A stretch of 25,430 bases of DNA, taken from positions 1 through 25,430 of the forward strand of contig JAQUYJ010000002.1 in the NCBI GenBank assembly GCA_028691905.1, in the 5' to 3' direction. This document shows positions 15,608-22,941 of the stretch, piece after piece (positions within the stretch are counted from its first letter, which is position 1; each line of letters opens with the position of its first letter). The translations under genes and the position numbers were made by a program. The notes beneath the pieces are model-generated. The model made no database searches. It was not told where the DNA came from and saw only the letters and a list, made by a program, of their open reading frames with translations. Source of the DNA: Bacilli bacterium (GTDB lineage: Bacteria; Bacillota_I; Bacilli_A; ML615J-28; CAG-698).

Positions 15608-16279
15608 TTATTTATCTTTCTTAAAGCAAAGGAACCAGTCAAGACATTTTTTACCTTCTTCATGGGATTCCATTCTTTCTTTTGCAGTACCGCAAGATCC
15701 CGGTGTTGGAATAATTACGTCATCCCCCGGTCGCCAATTAGCTGGACAGGCAACCTTGTCTTTGTCTGCCTTCTGGAGGGCTAGAATAACCCGTTTGATT
15801 TCATCAAAATTTCTACCAATTGCTGCAGGGTAATAAAGAATTGTCCGAATGATTGCATTGGGATCAATTACAAATACAGCACGAACAGCCTGGGTATCAG
15901 ATTGCGATTGGATCATTCCAAATTTGTTTGCAACATTCATTTTAATGTCTTCAATCAACGGGAACTGAACTTCTACATTTTTCATACCGTTCCATTCCAG
16001 TTCCTGAATTTTACGTAACCAGGCAATGTGGGCATACAAAGAATCTACGGATAAGCCAATCAATTCTGTATTTAGGGCTTTGAATTCAGCAGCCATTGAA
16101 GCAAAAGTCATAAATTCTGTTGTACAGACGGGAGTAAAATCAGCAGGGTGTGAGAATAAAATCACCCATTTTCCTTTGTAATCTTCCGGGAAGTGAATCG
16201 TTCCCTGGGTTGTAACTGCATCAAATGCAGGGGCTTGGTCGCCGATTAACGGCATTTTGAAATTTCTTTCTTCCATCAT
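15608..16279 (-). CDS. peroxiredoxin, Prx6 type with extra C-terminal cysteines
   Basis: A 223-residue cytosolic thiol peroxidase that reduces hydrogen peroxide and alkyl hydroperoxides. The active-site motif PADFTPVC is present (Pro45, Thr49, peroxidatic Cys52), with the family's Arg in a later loop (AVRAVFVIDPNA). Sequence around YYPAAIGRNFDEIKRVILALQ and the long C-terminal arm place it in the Prx6 group. It is not a simple 1-Cys enzyme: Cys178, Cys196, Cys212 and Cys218 are also present. The six-residue spacing of the last pair recalls archaeal Prx6 members with resolving cysteines, so it may work as a 2-Cys enzyme. The first of two tandem ATGs (16279) has SD AAGGAG 10 bases away. It is a single-gene unit with its own extended -10 promoter and terminator. 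Confidence 0.9.
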   Translation of the reverse strand: MMEERNFKMPLIGDQAPAFDAVTTQGTIHFPEDYKGKWVILFSHPADFTPVCTTEFMTFASMAAEFKALNTELIGLSVDSLYAHIAWLRKIQELEWNGMKNVEVQFPLIEDIKMNVANKFGMIQSQSDTQAVRAVFVIDPNAIIRTILYYPAAIGRNFDEIKRVILALQKADKDKVACPANWRPGDDVIIPTPGSCGTAKERMESHEEGKKCLDWFLCFKKDK

Positions 16280-16303
16280 AATTTTTCATCTCCTTTTTTT
16301 AAT

Positions 16304-16319
16304 GGTAATTTATCTTACC
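16304..16319. promoter_or_regulatory. short inverted repeat just after the peroxiredoxin promoter
   Basis: GGTAA (16304-16308) and TTACC (16315-16319) form a 5-bp-arm inverted repeat that covers the predicted transcription start and first bases of the peroxiredoxin transcript. It could be an operator for a peroxide or redox regulator. It does not match the PerR box. Evidence is weak. Confidence 0.25.
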
Positions 16320-16324
16320 CCTTA

Positions 16325-16333
16325 ATTATAACA
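16325..16333 (-). promoter_or_regulatory. extended -10 promoter of the peroxiredoxin gene
   Basis: TGTTATAAT on the minus strand (16333-16325) is a full extended -10. No -35 match is seen at 16-18 bases. Transcription would start near 16318, with about 40 bases of leader before the ATG at 16279. Confidence 0.55.
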
Positions 16334-16357
16334 TGAAAAATTTTTTAAATGGATTAT

Positions 16358-16543
16358 TTACTCTGCTACTTTTTTTACTCGTTTTTTTAAGTCAATCCTC
16401 GGCAGCAATATCATTCTTTTACAACCCAAACATTCCAATTTATACATCACTCCCACGCTCAAAACTTTCCATTTTTTTGATCCGCAGGGATGTTCTTTTT
16501 TAAATTCCAATACAGTTCCGACTTCATAAATATTGGCATTCAT
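16358..16543 (-). CDS. DUF951 family protein (YyzM-like)
   Basis: A 61-residue protein. The characteristic DUF951 elements are visible: VGTVLEFKKEHPCGSKKW, then WKVLSVGV, and CLGCKRMILLPR with a CxxC pair that may bind metal together with the earlier Cys. This family is nearly always next to mscS and ychF in Firmicutes, near soj/spo0J, as here. Function is unknown. I chose the ATG at 16543, 5 bases after the mscS stop, where GAAGGAA serves as SD; longer versions of this frame reach into mscS and lack support. No ychF gene follows: instead the peroxiredoxin promoter does. No clear terminator hairpin is seen between. Confidence 0.88.
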   Translation of the reverse strand: MNANIYEVGTVLEFKKEHPCGSKKWKVLSVGVMYKLECLGCKRMILLPRIDLKKRVKKVAE

Positions 16544-16547
16544 TTTT

Positions 16548-17330
16548 TTATTCCTTCGGTAAAGCGATATGATGTTCAGCAAATAACTCTTTTATTTTTT
16601 TACGGAGTCCCCGTTCCACGGCATATTGCTGCTCACAGTTGGTTTTCGCCTGGATCAGTATTTCAACCTGTTTTCCATCCATCGCTGATATTCCCACGAC
16701 ATTGGGGCCTTCTACTATCTCTGGATAGACTTCACGCATCATGGCAAGCCTTTCCTGCAGCATGGAAATAACCGTATCCGGATTTTCTTCATATGCAATG
16801 CTGACCTGAATAACCGCCAGAGAATAATGACGCGAATAATTGATTAATTCATTGATTTTAGAATTGTTGACAATTTTCATATTGCCGTTTTGATGCAACA
16901 GTTTCGTTGACAACAGACCAATTTCTATTACTTTTCCTTTGAAACCATTGATTTCTACAACATCATCCACTTCAAACTGATTGGCAAAAACAATCGCCAG
17001 TCCTCTTAGCATATCACTGAGCAGTTCTCTGGAAGCCAGACCGACAATAAAGAAACCAATCCCAAAAGCAATCAGTATTGCCCTGACATCATATCCCCAT
17101 ATTCCAAAAATGATGATAATTCCTAAAATAATGGCAATATAAAAAATTAAGCTTCGAATAATTTTCGCTACCGGTTTGGCTCTTTTATTTACAGTTTGGC
17201 GGACAAATGCTCCAACAATCAAACTGACAATAATTAATATAATCGCAATGACCAATATCGTACCGATAGTGGAAGAGATGGGATGAGCATGCTCTTCAAA
17301 AAAGGCCTTCAAATCTTCTAAAAACATCAT
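16548..17330 (-). CDS. mscS: small-conductance mechanosensitive channel, MscS family
   Basis: A 260-residue MscS-type channel that releases solutes on hypo-osmotic shock. Transmembrane helices lie at about 20-45 and 60-84. The pore helix region (about 85-115) contains GIGFFIVGLASRELLSDM, followed by the beta domain with DVVEINGFKGKVIEIGLLSTKL, a strong MscS signature. The C-terminal alpha/beta domain ends near 258. The gene lies 6 bases after soj. Two tandem ATGs exist at 17330 and 17327; the SD AGGAGGG ends only about 2 bases before the first, so the second may be the true start. DUF951 follows 4 bases after the stop. Length fits the small YkuT-like members. Confidence 0.9.
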   Translation of the reverse strand: MMFLEDLKAFFEEHAHPISSTIGTILVIAIILIIVSLIVGAFVRQTVNKRAKPVAKIIRSLIFYIAIILGIIIIFGIWGYDVRAILIAFGIGFFIVGLASRELLSDMLRGLAIVFANQFEVDDVVEINGFKGKVIEIGLLSTKLLHQNGNMKIVNNSKINELINYSRHYSLAVIQVSIAYEENPDTVISMLQERLAMMREVYPEIVEGPNVVGISAMDGKQVEILIQAKTNCEQQYAVERGLRKKIKELFAEHHIALPKE

Positions 17331-17336
17331 TCCCTC

Positions 17337-18107
17337 CTACTTGTTCTGAATAATTTCTGTTGCCAATTCACGGTACTCTTTACTGCCCCGCGAATGATAG
17401 GCAAATTTCAATACGCTTTTCCCATACATGGGTGCTTCCTGCAAATGGCTCGATCGGTTAATAATCGTTTTAAATGTTCTGTTGGGAAATAATTCCTGGA
17501 TTTTATCCATTATTTTATATCCAAAAACATTTCGGTTATCCAATTTTGTGAGAAGGATACCCTCAATCAAAAGCGATCCTTTTAGCTTTTTTTTATCTTT
17601 TTGAATCTGGTTGATTTTATTGACCATCTGCGTTAAAGCATCATAAGCAAAAAATTCGCATTCAACCGGAATGATAACCGAATCGCTGGCAAATAAGGCA
17701 TTATCCACAATGATTCCAACCGACGGCGGACAGTCCAGTAAAATATAATCATATTCATCTTTTACTTTCGCAATCTTCGCAGCTAAAATTAATTGTTTGT
17801 TGGTATGCTCCATTAACAGGGTTTCCAAACCGGACAGTTTAATGGAAGCTGGAATAATATGAAAAAGCGGATCTATCGTATAGTAAATCGTATCATCTAT
17901 TTCCATGTCTTTTGATAATAAATCAAAACTGGTTGCTTCCACGAGTTCTCTTGACAATCCCAAGCCTATTGTTGCATTGGCCTGTTCATCCAAGTCAATC
18001 AATAATACTTTCTTTTGCTCATTGACAAAAGCAGCTCCCAGATTAATCGCAGTAGTGGTTTTTCCCACTCCACCTTTCTGGTTGGCTATCGCAATTACTT
18101 TTCCCAT
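17337..18107 (-). CDS. soj: chromosome partitioning ATPase Soj/ParA
   Basis: A 256-residue ParA/Soj ATPase. The deviant Walker A KGGVGKTT with the signature Lys11 lies at residues 11-18, Walker A' is LIDLDEQANAT (about 36-46) and Walker B is LLDCPPSVG near 125. The protein binds DNA as an ATP dimer and, with Spo0J/ParB, separates origins and controls DnaA. Its start overlaps the rsmG stop by 13 bases, so it is in the mnmG-rsmG operon, the usual origin-proximal setting of soj. The expected spo0J/parB gene is absent: mscS follows directly. The residues near the C terminus (RSSHLQEAPMYGKSVLKF) are canonical for chromosomal Soj rather than plasmid ParA. Confidence 0.93.
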   Translation of the reverse strand: MGKVIAIANQKGGVGKTTTAINLGAAFVNEQKKVLLIDLDEQANATIGLGLSRELVEATSFDLLSKDMEIDDTIYYTIDPLFHIIPASIKLSGLETLLMEHTNKQLILAAKIAKVKDEYDYILLDCPPSVGIIVDNALFASDSVIIPVECEFFAYDALTQMVNKINQIQKDKKKLKGSLLIEGILLTKLDNRNVFGYKIMDKIQELFPNRTFKTIINRSSHLQEAPMYGKSVLKFAYHSRGSKEYRELATEIIQNK

Positions 18108-18766
18108 CTTTTTCCCCCATTTAATAAAGGCTTGTTTTTAATTTGATGGAACGGCCGTGGGTATTTTACATCGGTATGGTGATCTTTTCTGATCACAATC
18201 AGACTTCTTTTACCGTAATCCATTGATAAATCATACAGTATAATATCAATCAGTTTTCCACCCAAAGTTTTTATTGCCCACTGTCCTTCTTCCACTTCTT
18301 CCTGATAATGGTCCCCCTTCATTGCAATAAACAGACCCCCTACTTTTACATAGGGAAGACACAATTCACTTAAAATGCATAATTGGCTGACTGCCCGGGC
18401 AACCACAACATCAAAACTGACCTTGTTTTTTTTAATCCAGTCTTCTGCTCGGTCATTTATTATTATAACATCTTTTAATTTTAATAGCAAAACTAAGTTG
18501 TTTAAAAACGTACTTCTTTTTTTACTGGGCTCGATAATGGTAACCTTCAAATCGGGATGTATTATTTTTAAAGGAATACCCGGAAAACCGGCTCCGCTTC
18601 CAATATCACAAAGCGTTTCCACTTTCGATAGATCAACAGCTTTTTGAACCGCCAGACTGTCTTCAAAATGTTTTATTTTAACTTCTTCGCAATTGGTTAT
18701 ACTGGTTAAATTATATTTCTCATTTTCCGCAATCAGAAACTCATAATATTGATCAAACAGATTCAT
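18095..18766 (-). CDS. rsmG: 16S rRNA (guanine-527-N7)-methyltransferase RsmG
   Basis: A 223-residue SAM-dependent methyltransferase (GidB) that makes m7G527 in 16S rRNA; loss of it gives low-level streptomycin resistance. The SAM loop DIGSGAGFPGIPLKI lies near 53-67, followed by the acidic IIEPSKKRSTFL strand and VVARAVSQL, all typical. I chose the ATG at 18766 (MNLFDQYYEFL), with AGGA 7 bases upstream, because this matches family N termini; the frame is open 20 codons further upstream but that would reach into mnmG. The start overlaps the mnmG stop by 14 bases and the stop overlaps soj by 13, so the three genes are coupled. Confidence 0.92.
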   Translation of the reverse strand: MNLFDQYYEFLIAENEKYNLTSITNCEEVKIKHFEDSLAVQKAVDLSKVETLCDIGSGAGFPGIPLKIIHPDLKVTIIEPSKKRSTFLNNLVLLLKLKDVIIINDRAEDWIKKNKVSFDVVVARAVSQLCILSELCLPYVKVGGLFIAMKGDHYQEEVEEGQWAIKTLGGKLIDIILYDLSMDYGKRSLIVIRKDHHTDVKYPRPFHQIKNKPLLNGGKRWEK

Positions 18767-20624
18767 TTTTATTCCTGCTTTCCAGATAAACCAATAATAT
18801 TGCGATATCACTTGGGTTAACGCCACTGATACGGGACGCCTGTGAGATGGTGGCTGGACGAATTTTCTTTAATTTGTCCTTTGCCTCTTTTGCGATATTG
18901 ACAATTTTATCATAATCGATAGTAGGAGGAATTTTCTTTGATTCCATTAATTCCAACTTTTTTGCCTGTTTGTATTCTTTTTGAATATAGCCCTCATATT
19001 TTATCGCAATCAATGCCCGGTCTCTTGCTTCTGCGTTCAAGGCTACACTCATTCCTGTAATTGCTTCTACATCTCTAAAATCAATTTCGGGTCTCTTCAA
19101 CAGATCAAAAGCAGTTAGGGTTACTTGAATCGGATTCTTGGCCTGACTTTCCAGATAGGTATTTACAGCCGGTTTGGGGTTGATTTTGACTGTCCTCATT
19201 TGGTCGATGGCTTCTTTGATTGTTTCCTGTTGATGAAGATGATCCAAATAGCGTTTTTTATTTATTAAGCCGATTTCAAATCCATAATGCAATAAGCGCT
19301 CTTCTGCATTATCATGACGAAGAAGCAGTCTGAATTCAGCTCGTGATGTCAGCATCCGATACGGATCTTTTACCCCTTTTGTAATCAAATCATCAATTAA
19401 AACACCAATATAGGCTTCATTCCGTTTCAAAACAAGAGGAGTGAGATTATCACATTTGCGGGCAGCATTGATTCCTGCCATCAATCCCTGACAAGCTGCT
19501 TCTTCATACCCGCTGGTTCCGTTGATCTGTCCAGCAAAAAACAAACCGCTTACTGCTTTTGATTCCAAACTGTTTTTTAGCTGCATCGGATTAATACCGT
19601 CATATTCAATCGCATAAGCATACTTGGTGATGATGGCTTCTTCCAATCCGGGAATCGTTTTAATTAACTCTTCCTGAACATCCCGGGGCAGACTTGTAGA
19701 AAAGCCCTGAATATACATTTCATCCATATACAGACTTTCCGGTTCGATAAACAGCTGATGGCGGTCTTTATCCGAAAACCGTATGATTTTATCTTCAATG
19801 GAAGGACAGTATCGGGGTCCCACTCCTGTAACCAGACCGGAATACATACTGGAACGGTGAATATTGGCCTGAATTATCTTTTTAGTTTCTTCTGTTGTAT
19901 AGGTCAGGTAACAAACAACCTGCTTTTCAAAAGGAATTACTTCCCTGGTTGTCTGACTGAACCGCCATGGTTCTTGATCTCCATACTGGGGAACCATTTT
20001 GCTGTAATCGATGGAACTGTTTAATACCCGCTGTGGAGTCCCTGTTTTCAGACGGATCAGTTCAAATCCCAGTCTTTTTAAAGAATTGCTTAAGTCACTG
20101 GCAGTAGGTTCATCTTCCGGACCCGATGGTCGACTCTGATCACCGATTAAAATGACAGCACCTAAAAAGGTTCCCGTACATAAAATGACATTTTTACCAG
20201 GAATCTGTTCTTTGTCCTTGGTTACGATTCCTTTAATCTGATTGTCTTCAACGATTAATTCATGAACATAGGTTTCCAGTACTTCCAAATGAGGAGTATT
20301 GCTGACTACCTCTTCCATATAGGCTGGATATGTAATTTTATCTGCCTGTGCCCGCAGTGCCCGGACTGCCGGTCCTTTTGAACTGTTCAGCATTTTTACC
20401 TGAAGCAGGGTGGCATCAATTGCTTTTGCCATCTCTCCTCCCAAAGCATCTATTTCGCGGACAATGATTCCTTTTGCAGGACCGCCAATGGAAGGATTAC
20501 AGGGCATACTCGCCATTTTTTTTTGATTTCCTAATATTAAAAGTGTTTTTTTATTTAAACGGGCGCTGGCCAGAGCAGCTTCCACTCCGGCATGTCCGCC
20601 TCCGATTACAATTACATCATACAT
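18753..20624 (-). CDS. mnmG: tRNA uridine-34 carboxymethylaminomethyl modification enzyme MnmG (GidA)
   Basis: A 623-residue FAD protein that, with MnmE, installs the cmnm5 group on U34 of tRNAs reading split-box codons, using methylene-tetrahydrofolate. The FAD fingerprint GGGHAGVEAALASARL is at the N terminus (residues 8-23), and MPCNPSIGGPAKG (about 40-52), EYDGINPMQLKNSLESK and INGTSGYEEAACQGLMAGINAAR are all family hallmarks. The C-terminal helical domain (about 550-620) mediates MnmE/tRNA binding and ends IASQASRISGVNPSDI-like, as expected. Length is normal (about 625). It leads the rsmG-soj operon, and mnmE is not adjacent: the upstream gene is the divergent pepF, about 100 bases away. 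Confidence 0.96.
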   Translation of the reverse strand: MYDVIVIGGGHAGVEAALASARLNKKTLLILGNQKKMASMPCNPSIGGPAKGIIVREIDALGGEMAKAIDATLLQVKMLNSSKGPAVRALRAQADKITYPAYMEEVVSNTPHLEVLETYVHELIVEDNQIKGIVTKDKEQIPGKNVILCTGTFLGAVILIGDQSRPSGPEDEPTASDLSNSLKRLGFELIRLKTGTPQRVLNSSIDYSKMVPQYGDQEPWRFSQTTREVIPFEKQVVCYLTYTTEETKKIIQANIHRSSMYSGLVTGVGPRYCPSIEDKIIRFSDKDRHQLFIEPESLYMDEMYIQGFSTSLPRDVQEELIKTIPGLEEAIITKYAYAIEYDGINPMQLKNSLESKAVSGLFFAGQINGTSGYEEAACQGLMAGINAARKCDNLTPLVLKRNEAYIGVLIDDLITKGVKDPYRMLTSRAEFRLLLRHDNAEERLLHYGFEIGLINKKRYLDHLHQQETIKEAIDQMRTVKINPKPAVNTYLESQAKNPIQVTLTAFDLLKRPEIDFRDVEAITGMSVALNAEARDRALIAIKYEGYIQKEYKQAKKLELMESKKIPPTIDYDKIVNIAKEAKDKLKKIRPATISQASRISGVNPSDIAILLVYLESRNKNESV

Positions 20625-20641
20625 TTTTCTTCACCGGTCTT

Positions 20642-20650
20642 ATTTTACCA
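20642..20650 (-). promoter_or_regulatory. extended -10 promoter candidate for mnmG
   Basis: TGGTAAAAT on the minus strand (20650-20642) lies 18 bases before the mnmG ATG. The -35 region shows no good match. It is paired divergently with the pepF promoter at 20698-20706. Confidence 0.4.
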
Positions 20651-20697
20651 CAAAAACCAAAAAATTTCTCTACTATCTTTCCCTTTTTAAAAAATAA

Positions 20698-20706
20698 TGA
20701 TATAAT
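20698..20706 (+). promoter_or_regulatory. extended -10 promoter of pepF
   Basis: TGATATAAT (20698-20706) is a full extended -10 with no recognisable -35. Transcription would start near 20713, just before the SD AAGGAGG at 20713-20719, so the leader is very short. Confidence 0.5.
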
Positions 20707-20725
20707 ATCAAAAAGGAGGATTCTT

Positions 20726-22480
20726 ATGTATACATGGAATTTAGATAAATTTTACAAAGGTTTGGATGATCCTCAGTTTCATCAGGACCAATTACGTTTA
20801 GAAGAAAAAATGGAAGAATTAAGTCAGTTTTCTCTTACTTTGGGCCAAAACAACCCTCGGGAAACATTGAAGAAATCCATTCTTCTGGGTGAAGAAATAC
20901 ATGTCATCGCTGCGAAACTGTTTGGCTATATCTCTTTGCAGCTTGCAACTGATTCTACCAATGCTGATTTCAGCAATGCAATGGTTGTTTTAAGACAGAA
21001 AATGTTGAAAACAACCCTCCCCGAAACAAAAATTGACCGCTATGTTGCACTCCTTCCCAACCTGGAAGAAGTGATTGCAAGTGATCCCCTCTTGGAAGAA
21101 GTCCGTTTTATCCTCTTGGAAACAAAAGCAAACCATCTTCATTTACTGAGTGATGAGGAAGAAGTACTGGCTGCAGAACTGAATCAAAGCGGTGGTTCCC
21201 TTTTCTCCAAAATGCAGACAGTTCTGACTTCAACACTGGAAGTGGATTATGAAGGCACTACGATTCCCCTCTCTAAAGTACGGAATCTGGCCTATGACGC
21301 CGATCCCCTGATTCGAAAGAGTGCTTATTTTGCGGAGAAGCTGGCATATAAAAAAATTGAACGATCCTCCGCTTTTGCTTTAAACGGTATCAAAAAAGAA
21401 GTCATTACCATGGCAAGAAAAAGAAAATACGACTCTCCCCTTGCCAGAACGGTATCTGACAGCAGAATAAACAACGAGACCCTCGACGCTCTCTTAACCG
21501 CAATGAAAGAATACTTACCCGTTTTCCGCCAATATCTGAAGGCAAAAGCTGCCCTGCTCGGTCATCCAAACGGTCTTCCTTTCTATGATTTGTTTGCACC
21601 AATGGGCTCCTGTACGACTGTATATACGATTGAAGAAGCCCAGGCCTTTATTTTGAAAAATTTTGCCGGTTTTTCAGCCGATCTTCATGATCTGGCGAAA
21701 CGGGCATTTGATGAAGACTGGATTGACTATTTACCAAAGGCAGGAAAAAGCGGCGGTGCTTTCTGTGCTAGCAACTATGCTTTGAAAGAAAGCAGAATTC
21801 TGACCAACTTCAATGGCAGTATCGGTGACATTTCCACCATCGCCCATGAATTGGGTCACGCTTACCACAACTTCAATATTTTTGAAGAACGGGTTACCAA
21901 CACCAATTACCCAATGCCGATTGCGGAAACGGCATCCATTCTCTGTGAAACAATCGTCAAAAGAGCTGCTTTCGCAGAAGCCACCTCCAAAGAAGAAAAA
22001 TTAGGGCTCATCGAACAGGAACTGCAGGACGCCACTCAGGTGATTGTCGATATATTAAGCCGCTATCTGTTTGAAACTGAAGTTTTTAAGCGCTGTGAAC
22101 AGGAATTCTTAAACGAAAAAGCATTAAATCAAATCATGCTTCAGGCTCAAAAAGAAGCATATGGTGATGGTTTGGATCCTGATTTTCTAAACGAGGGAAT
22201 GTGGATCAATAAAAGCCATTATTATTCGACCGGAAGAAGCTTCTATAACTTTCCCTATGCCTTTGGACTCCTTTTCGCGAAAGGAATTTATGCCCAGTAT
22301 CAGACAAAAGGTTCTGCTTTTGTCGATGACCTTAAAAAGCTCCTTCGCAATACCGGAAAATCCAATTTAATGGATGTCGCCGGATTAATCGGTATAGACA
22401 TTACAAAAGTGGATTTCTGGCGCAGTTCCCTTGAAGTCATTAAAGAAGATGTCAATTTATTCATCGAATTAACCAAATAA
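20726..22480 (+). CDS. pepF: oligoendopeptidase F family zinc peptidase (M3B)
   Basis: A 584-residue cytosolic metallopeptidase that hydrolyses oligopeptides (about 7-17 residues), mainly for peptide recycling. The M3 zinc motif HELGHAYH begins near residue 374, with the third ligand Glu in PIAETASILCETIV about 28 residues later. The N-terminal half is helical, with a segment (about 190-245) resembling the PepF N-terminal domain; the late GRSFYNFPYAFGLLFA is characteristic of the family. The ATG at 20726 has an SD AAGGAGG 6 bases away and an extended -10 promoter directly upstream. The frame extends further upstream but into the mnmG promoter region. It is a single-gene unit ending in a terminator shared with the convergent VanZ-like gene. 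Confidence 0.94.
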   Translation: MYTWNLDKFYKGLDDPQFHQDQLRLEEKMEELSQFSLTLGQNNPRETLKKSILLGEEIHVIAAKLFGYISLQLATDSTNADFSNAMVVLRQKMLKTTLPETKIDRYVALLPNLEEVIASDPLLEEVRFILLETKANHLHLLSDEEEVLAAELNQSGGSLFSKMQTVLTSTLEVDYEGTTIPLSKVRNLAYDADPLIRKSAYFAEKLAYKKIERSSAFALNGIKKEVITMARKRKYDSPLARTVSDSRINNETLDALLTAMKEYLPVFRQYLKAKAALLGHPNGLPFYDLFAPMGSCTTVYTIEEAQAFILKNFAGFSADLHDLAKRAFDEDWIDYLPKAGKSGGAFCASNYALKESRILTNFNGSIGDISTIAHELGHAYHNFNIFEERVTNTNYPMPIAETASILCETIVKRAAFAEATSKEEKLGLIEQELQDATQVIVDILSRYLFETEVFKRCEQEFLNEKALNQIMLQAQKEAYGDGLDPDFLNEGMWINKSHYYSTGRSFYNFPYAFGLLFAKGIYAQYQTKGSAFVDDLKKLLRNTGKSNLMDVAGLIGIDITKVDFWRSSLEVIKEDVNLFIELTK

Positions 22481-22483
22481 ATA

Positions 22484-22512
22484 AAAAAGGCAGATTAATG
22501 AACTGCCTTTTT
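22484..22512. terminator. bidirectional terminator between pepF and the VanZ-like gene
   Basis: AAAAAGGCAG (22484-22493) pairs with CTGCCTTTTT (22503-22512) around a 9-base loop. The U-runs serve both directions. The stop codon of the VanZ-like gene (22497-22495) lies in the loop. Confidence 0.88.
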
Positions 22513-22941
22513 CTTGTTTCTTACGATAAGATAAACGATTGTCCAACCGAAAATAATGCCGATTGCATCGATGCCAACGTCAGCAATTGAACCGTATCGC
22601 TCCGGTACGAGTAACTGGATTCCCTCATCAACAACAGCTACCAGTATACAAAGTCCAATTGTATAGAGGCCGTGATAGAGAATACTGAGCATATAATGAA
22701 ACAGATACAGACTCATGAGAATACCTAGAATCATGAATTCAGTAACATGTGCCGCTTTTCTGACCCAAAGTGATAATATATTGACATCAACTGTAATGTT
22801 CAGCCAATTTAAAAATTGGTAAATCCAATTCGTGATGGTTCCACTGGTCTGAGCGGAATCGGTTCCGTTTTGGAGTGAATTGAAGAAAATAAAACAAATC
22901 CAGATAATCAATACAACAGTTATAATATTCTTTTTCATCAT
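22495..22941 (-). CDS. VanZ-like family membrane protein
   Basis: A 148-residue membrane protein with four helices (about 5-22, 66-90, 93-108 and 124-141). VanZ-like hallmarks are FFNSLQNG near 19-26, VRKAAHVTEFMILGILMSLYL in the second helix, and the acidic motif DEGIQLLVPERYGSIADVGIDAIG near the fourth. VanZ gives low-level teicoplanin resistance in enterococci; most family members are chromosomal with no known antibiotic role. The start overlaps the stop of the upstream zinc-ribbon membrane protein gene by ATGA, so the pair is translationally coupled. No other glycopeptide-resistance gene is near, so a resistance role is not supported here. Confidence 0.88.
   Translation of the reverse strand: MMKKNIITVVLIIWICFIFFNSLQNGTDSAQTSGTITNWIYQFLNWLNITVDVNILSLWVRKAAHVTEFMILGILMSLYLFHYMLSILYHGLYTIGLCILVAVVDEGIQLLVPERYGSIADVGIDAIGIIFGWTIVYLIVRNKKKAVH

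Noticed and set aside
15287..15784. A 165-codon open frame on the plus strand
   Set aside because: It lies opposite the lipoprotein and peroxiredoxin genes and the terminator between them, has no SD, and resembles no protein family.
16300..16335. PerR box in front of the peroxiredoxin gene
   Set aside because: Only half of TTATAATNATTATAA is present, as the -10 region; the second half does not match.
17337..18107. ParA as a sign of an integrated plasmid
   Set aside because: It sits in frame overlap with rsmG in the conserved mnmG-rsmG-soj order, so it is the chromosomal Soj.
22495..22941. VanZ-like gene as a glycopeptide-resistance locus
   Set aside because: No vanR/S/H/A/X/Y genes are nearby, and chromosomal VanZ-like genes are widespread in Firmicutes.
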